Assembly: GCA_023433405.1 (NCBI GenBank)
Contig: JAEZCT010000054.1
Location: 71,090-135,089 of the forward strand
Direction of reading: 5' to 3'
Source: Bacillota bacterium
GTDB taxonomy: Bacteria > Bacillota > Clostridia > Oscillospirales > Ruminococcaceae
DNA length: 64,000 nt
Numbering within the stretch: position 1 is the stretch's first letter; each line of letters starts with the position of its first letter. Positions 60,542-64,000 of the stretch are shown here, in pieces. Under the pieces are notes generated by a model. The model saw nothing but the letters and a program-made list of their open reading frames with translations. It was not told the DNA's origin and made no database searches. The position numbers and the translations under genes are program-made.

Positions 60542-60735
60542 ACGCTCAGGTTATGGTTTATTGGAGTTTTTCCGTAACCCGGCACCAAAATAGCCTTGTG
60601 TGGCAGGTGTGGGAAAAAAGGAAGAACTACAGACCAGGGCGAAAAGCAAGGGTAAAATACGCAGGACATCAGGATTTTGCCGAAGGTTCTTCGTCTCACA
60701 AGCCGTGCTTCGTTTGCCTTTGCTTTGAGCTGGGT

Positions 60736-60819
60736 GCAGGGTGTCCCTGCTTCGCTTTACTTAATTGCTTACTTTTCTCGAACAAGAAAAGTAAGCCGCC
60801 TGTCGGCGCGGGTGCCGAC
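60736..60819. repeat. Cluster of three short perfect hairpins
   Basis: GCAGGG-TGT-CCCTGC (60736-60750), CTTACTTTTCT-CGAACA-AGAAAAGTAAG (60768-60795) and GTCGGC-GCGGGT-GCCGAC (60802-60819). The frames that cross 60469-60834 look like by-products of these palindromes rather than a gene. The whole stretch 60370-60917 has no convincing coding region. Confidence 0.6.
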
Positions 60820-60917
60820 GTTCCAACAACTTGATGATGGTTACCTGAAAGCCAACCAAATCACAAACTTTATAAAATCGGCTTTTGGATACTCCAATAA
60901 ACCATACTAATCCAGCT

Positions 60918-61946
60918 TTAAAACAGGATGCGCTTGCTCATGCGCCCACTGTCGTAGATGGCGCACACCAGCTTCTGGGTTTTTAGCGCCTCCTCCCCGG
61001 TAAACTCAGGCTCCACACCGTTGCGCAGGGCAAGATAGAAGTTTTGTATCTGCTTAACATGGCTGACGCCAAAATACTGTTTTGTGCCGCCGTAATCAAA
61101 GGTATCGCCAGGGTTACGATCCGCTATCAGCTCCCGCCCATCACCGAAGGAGATGCAGGCCTTATCCCCCACCAAGCGGGCAATGCCCTTTTGACAATGC
61201 AGTTCAAGCTCCACCGGGGCGTCGTATCCATAATAGTTAATCGTAAAAAAGGACGCAAGCACTCCGTTTTGATATTTGATAATGCCTTCTGCGGAATCCT
61301 CCACCTCTATGTTATGATGCGCGCGGTTAGAGATTGTGGCATCCACATACTCAATCTCGCCGCCGATGAACCAGCGCATAAGGTCGATGGTGTGGATGGC
61401 CTGATCCATAACCACGCCGCCGCCCTCGCTCTCCCACGTCCCCTTCCAGTCGCTTGCCTTGTAGTAGCTGTCCGAACGGTCAAGGGTTACAAACAGTCTG
61501 CCTGCGTTAATTCTGCCAAGCATTCCGCTGTCCAGCGCGTTCTTAATCAGGGAGGAACCGGGGTTGTATCGGTTTTGAAACAGCACCCCCAGCGCAACAC
61601 CGCATTCTCTTGCCGTACTCACCATTGAAACCGCATCCTCATAGGTGATGGACAACGGCTTTTCGGTGAGGACATGGGCGCGGTTGCGCGCGGCAAATTC
61701 CGCAATAGGCGCGTGCAGATAGTTAGGGGCGCAGATATGCACCACATCCGGCCGTTCCTTTTCAATCATCTGGCGGTAGTCGGTATATGCCTTGCAGCCA
61801 AACTCCTGCGCGCGCTGCTCCGCGCGCTCGGGCTTACTGTCGCATACAGCGACAAGCTCGCAGGTATCAAGCTCTGAAAGCGGCACGGCATGCATTGGGA
61901 ATATCCCGCCGCACCCCACGATACAGGCTCTGAATCTAATATTCAT
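60918..61946 (-). CDS. Gfo/Idh/MocA family oxidoreductase
   Basis: 342 residues. RACIVGCGGIFPMHAVPLSE is the NAD(P) loop, HVLTEKPLSITYEDA holds the E-K-P motif with the catalytic lysine, and WESEGGGVVMDQAIHTIDLM carries the D-x3-H of the substrate site. It would oxidise or epimerise a sugar or inositol. ATG 61946 follows GGAAAGG by about 13 bases. It is divergent from the LacI gene and likely under its control. Confidence 0.9.
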   Translation of the reverse strand: MNIRFRACIVGCGGIFPMHAVPLSELDTCELVAVCDSKPERAEQRAQEFGCKAYTDYRQMIEKERPDVVHICAPNYLHAPIAEFAARNRAHVLTEKPLSITYEDAVSMVSTARECGVALGVLFQNRYNPGSSLIKNALDSGMLGRINAGRLFVTLDRSDSYYKASDWKGTWESEGGGVVMDQAIHTIDLMRWFIGGEIEYVDATISNRAHHNIEVEDSAEGIIKYQNGVLASFFTINYYGYDAPVELELHCQKGIARLVGDKACISFGDGRELIADRNPGDTFDYGGTKQYFGVSHVKQIQNFYLALRNGVEPEFTGEEALKTQKLVCAIYDSGRMSKRILF

Positions 61947-62303
61947 TGTACGATCACGCCTTTCCGGTGAACGAGCCGCAACGGCTTAGCCACCATAAAA
62001 TCCGTTTTATTAGGGAATCCGGGCGGGGTACTTCTCCCTCATTGCCATCATACCGGCTCTGCAGCCCATGGCCTGCCCCTCTGCTGTTTTAATTATAAAC
62101 GGATTTCACCCGTATGGGAACAGCCGGAATAAAAATAATGCCAAAACAATAAATGACCTGCTAAGAATTTGCGATGATTATATCCTACAGCGGGTGATTT
62201 TCGACAGCCCACCAGGCAAGGGGTGGTCATTTTACACCAGCACCCGAAGAACGCCTCTATGTGACGCGTTTTTTCTAATATACACGACGCAAAATACAGT
62301 GTG

Positions 62304-62317
62304 TGAAAACGTTTACA
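62304..62317. promoter_or_regulatory. LacI/CcpA-type operator, distal site
   Basis: TGAAAACGTTTACA, a pseudo-palindrome centred on CG, of the kind bound by LacI-family repressors and CcpA. It lies in the divergent region between the oxidoreductase and LacI genes. Confidence 0.6.
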
Positions 62318-62357
62318 TGCCTACTGTTTATGAAATGTCCTTATTTCCAATAAAATA

Positions 62358-62428
62358 GTTTGCGAAAATCAATGCAAACGCTTTGATTTATGGATTCTGA
62401 CAAAGATTTTTTACGCTTTTGGTAGAGA
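62358..62428 (+). repeat. Eroded MITE-like element
   Basis: AAAATCAATGCAAACGCTTT, GATTTATGGATTCTGACAAA and GATTTTTTACGCTTTTGG follow the family order in plus orientation; the ends are lost. The surrounding bases of 61947-62649 carry only operators and no gene. Confidence 0.5.
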
Positions 62429-62614
62429 ATTTCGTTGTTCCCGAATGCCAACATCGTAACACAAAGCTACCCAAAATTCAATACACAGCACACGAAGAGC
62501 AGTGGATTTTCTTTCGACAAAGTCGGCTCGAAGGCAGCAATGTAAAGCTCCGTGGCGACCTGCATAAAAACGGTTGCACTTTCTTTGAAAGCATGGTAAT
62601 ATGAATTATCTTAA

Positions 62615-62628
62615 TGTAATCGTTTACA
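62615..62628. promoter_or_regulatory. LacI-type operator just upstream of the LacI gene
   Basis: TGTAATCGTTTACA, a near-perfect palindrome around CG, 21 bases before the LacI start. The position suits autoregulation. Confidence 0.7.
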
Positions 62629-62649
62629 GTGCGATGGAGGGGAGGACGA

Positions 62650-63693
62650 ATGGCCACACTCAAGGATGTAGCGAAACTTGCCGGTGTTTCCGTTGCCACT
62701 GCCTCGCGGGTGCTTAACAAAAACAAGAACGTAACACCCGATAATTACCAGGCGATTATGAGCGCGGTGAAAACCCTGAACTATACCCCAAATTACCTGG
62801 GGCGCAGCCTTCGCATGAGCAGCAGCAAAAAGATTTTGGTGCTGCAGCCGACGCTTTCCAACCAGTTTTACTCCCGCGTGGTGCTGGGCATTGAGGACAT
62901 TGCCCGCGCTAACCGCTATAATGTGATTATAGGCTCAACACATGGCGACAAAACGGCGGAGGAGTATTATCTCAAGATGCTGTTTACCCGCCTGGTGGAT
63001 GGAATCGTTTTGTTCTCCACCCTGCAAAGCGAGGTGCGGCTTAACGAAATCGCCTCCGCCTACCCCATTGTTCAGTGCTGCGAGTACAAGGAAGGCGTAA
63101 ATGCTTCCCGCGTAATTATTGATAATGTAAAGGCCGCCTACGAGGCGGTGTGTCACCTCATTGACTGCGGACATTCCGATATCGCGATTATTGCCTCGGG
63201 CACCCAGAACCTTACCTCCCTAAACCGGATACAGGGCTACCAGCAGGCGCTGGCTGACCACGGTCTGCCGGTAAAGCAGGAATACATCCTGAACGCGGGC
63301 TATAACCCCTATCAGGCGGCAATGGAGTGCGAAAGACTGATGACCAGACCCAATCCCCCCACCGCAGTCTTCTGTATCTCGGACGGGATGGCCATGGGCG
63401 CCATACGCAGCCTTGCCAGCCTGGGGTACCGTATTTGCGATGATGTTGCTGTGGCGGGGTTTGACAATACTAGTATTACCGAGTATTTTGTACCTTCCAT
63501 CACCACCGTATCGCAGCCGCGGTACCGCATGGGTCAAACAGCGATGAAGATGCTTTTGCGAAAACTGGAGGATGTGAACTCCCCCACCGAGTTTGTCACA
63601 ATGCCGCATGAGCTGATTATCCGACAGTCTACTGTCAAGGATATCCCCGCCAAGCTGACGGCGCCCGATTCCCCCGATGCGGAAAACCGATAG
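62650..63693 (+). CDS. LacI family transcriptional regulator
   Basis: 347 residues. The helix-turn-helix TLKDVAKLAGVSVATASRVL and hinge (YTPNYLGRSLRMS) are followed by a periplasmic-binding-type sensor: KILVLQPTLSNQFYSRVVLG, DIAIIASGTQNLTSLNRIQG and DDVAVAGFDNTSITEYFVPS. It probably responds to a sugar and controls the divergent oxidoreductase and perhaps the phosphorylase. ATG 62650 follows GGAGGGGAGGACGA. A terminator hairpin overlaps its last codons. Confidence 0.94.
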   Translation: MATLKDVAKLAGVSVATASRVLNKNKNVTPDNYQAIMSAVKTLNYTPNYLGRSLRMSSSKKILVLQPTLSNQFYSRVVLGIEDIARANRYNVIIGSTHGDKTAEEYYLKMLFTRLVDGIVLFSTLQSEVRLNEIASAYPIVQCCEYKEGVNASRVIIDNVKAAYEAVCHLIDCGHSDIAIIASGTQNLTSLNRIQGYQQALADHGLPVKQEYILNAGYNPYQAAMECERLMTRPNPPTAVFCISDGMAMGAIRSLASLGYRICDDVAVAGFDNTSITEYFVPSITTVSQPRYRMGQTAMKMLLRKLEDVNSPTEFVTMPHELIIRQSTVKDIPAKLTAPDSPDAENR

Positions 63694-63716
63694 GCGTTTT
63701 CCGCATCCTCCTTTTT
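63676..63716 (+). terminator. Terminator overlapping the LacI gene end
   Basis: GATGCGGAAAAC pairs perfectly with GTTTTCCGCATC, and the stop codon (63691-63693) lies in the loop; a T run follows. Confidence 0.8.
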
Positions 63717-63751
63717 GCTTACATCCTGTTATAAGTTACAACTCCTGTATG

Positions 63752-63788
63752 CAAAAGGGCCGAACGCGTGAAGCGTCCGGCCCTTTTG
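63752..63788. terminator. Second hairpin terminator
   Basis: CAAAAGGGCCG and CGGCCCTTTTG with an inner ACGC/GCGT stem. It is symmetric and can block transcription in both directions. Confidence 0.8.
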
Positions 63789-63892
63789 TATGGGTGTTGG
63801 GTACGCGAAGCCATATGAGCCCTGCAATTTTAAGCAAAAGCCAAACGCCTCCTGTTAAATATGACATTTCGATACACGTGCGTTTCATAAAC

Positions 63893-63921
63893 TTTTCAAC
63901 TGTCACCAGATAGGATATAAT
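63893..63921 (+). promoter_or_regulatory. Promoter for the gene at the right edge
   Basis: TTTTCA (63893-63898), 17-base spacer, TATAAT (63916-63921), 18 bases before the ATG. Confidence 0.6.
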
Positions 63922-63938
63922 GACTAAGGGTGATAAGA

Positions 63939-64000
63939 ATGGAATTAATACGAGAAAGACTTTCAATGGTGCCTGATTATCGGCATCCAAGTTATATAGG
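63939..64000 (+). CDS. Start of a possible ISAs1-type transposase (cut by window edge)
   Basis: Only 20 codons are visible: MELIRERLSMVPDYRHPSYI, after AAGGGTGAT. The L-x2-V-P-D-x-R pattern resembles the N-terminal helper domain of ISAs1-family transposases, but the fragment is too short to be sure. It has its own promoter. Confidence 0.35.
   Translation, partial: MELIRERLSMVPDYRHPSYI

Noticed and set aside
60469..60834. 121-codon frame after the phosphorylase
   Set aside because: It runs through palindromes so that both strands give similar peptides, has no ribosome site and no family resemblance.

Overview
The window looks like chromosomal DNA of an anaerobic, low-to-mid-GC Firmicute, most likely class Clostridia near Oscillospirales/Ruminococcaceae. 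The call rests on gene content seen here: a CdaA-CdaR c-di-AMP pair, DUF4364, DUF3343 beside a class-V cysteine desulfurase, a clostridial NodB deacetylase, MltG with a long cytoplasmic tail, ThyX, the MEP enzymes IspD/IspF, and strong GGAGG-type ribosome sites. No rRNA, prophage or CRISPR array was seen. The only transfer-like signs are an AT-rich acetyltransferase at 1.1 kb, a possible insertion-sequence start at the right edge, and a dispersed small repeat.

Layout. 1-0.4 kb: 5' end of a TepA-like peptidase. 0.7-0.8 kb: tRNA-Ala(GGC). 1.0-10.8 kb: mixed accessory genes (GNATs, one broken; ABC-F ATPase; two flavin reductases; VOC protein; DUF2500; flippase; ACT protein; DUF3298 protein; ECF S-component). 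11.1-20.9 kb, minus strand: U32 protein, mltG, 5-formyl-THF cyclo-ligase, DJ-1, thyX, pcrA, glpK. 21.2-30.2 kb, plus strand: a surface-glycan cluster with sugar dehydratase, flippase, ligase/polymerase, three GT4 enzymes and a PglC-type phosphoglycosyl transferase. 30.5-35.5 kb: DUF4364, sbcD, sbcC and a 33-codon membrane peptide. 35.8-45.2 kb: Fe-ADH, Lrp plus LysE exporter, a 47-codon hydrophilic ORF, DUF4430 lipoprotein, FAD oxidoreductase, cdaA-cdaR, cysteine desulfurase and DUF3343. 45.4-47.6 kb: ispF, ispD, deacetylase. 48.0-55.7 kb: lemA-htpX, VOC, lipoprotein, DUF2752, glyA, rarA, FkbM methyltransferase. 55.8-63.7 kb: PadR/HAAS membrane protein pair, a large GH94-like phosphorylase, Gfo/Idh/MocA oxidoreductase and a LacI regulator, plausibly a carbohydrate-use neighbourhood.

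The most unusual signal is a family of about 100-bp hairpin-forming elements, with at least nine clear copies and several eroded ones. They begin TACTAAT or TACTATT and end with the inverse, and are flanked by direct TTA or TAA trinucleotides. One copy sits inside another and is bracketed by TAA on both sides, which shows recent mobility and a 3-bp target duplication. No transposase of their own is visible. They behave like MITEs of the TNA-duplicating kind known from the IS1031 group of IS5. In three places the flanking trinucleotide is the stop codon of the neighbouring gene, so insertion at TAA leaves the protein unchanged while adding a hairpin to the 3' end of the mRNA.

Smaller points include a PadR operator filling the spacer of a consensus promoter, a GNAT gene broken at a nine-G run, a long structured leader before cdaA, a cluster of hairpins at 60.5-60.8 kb, and two small ORFs with good ribosome sites.
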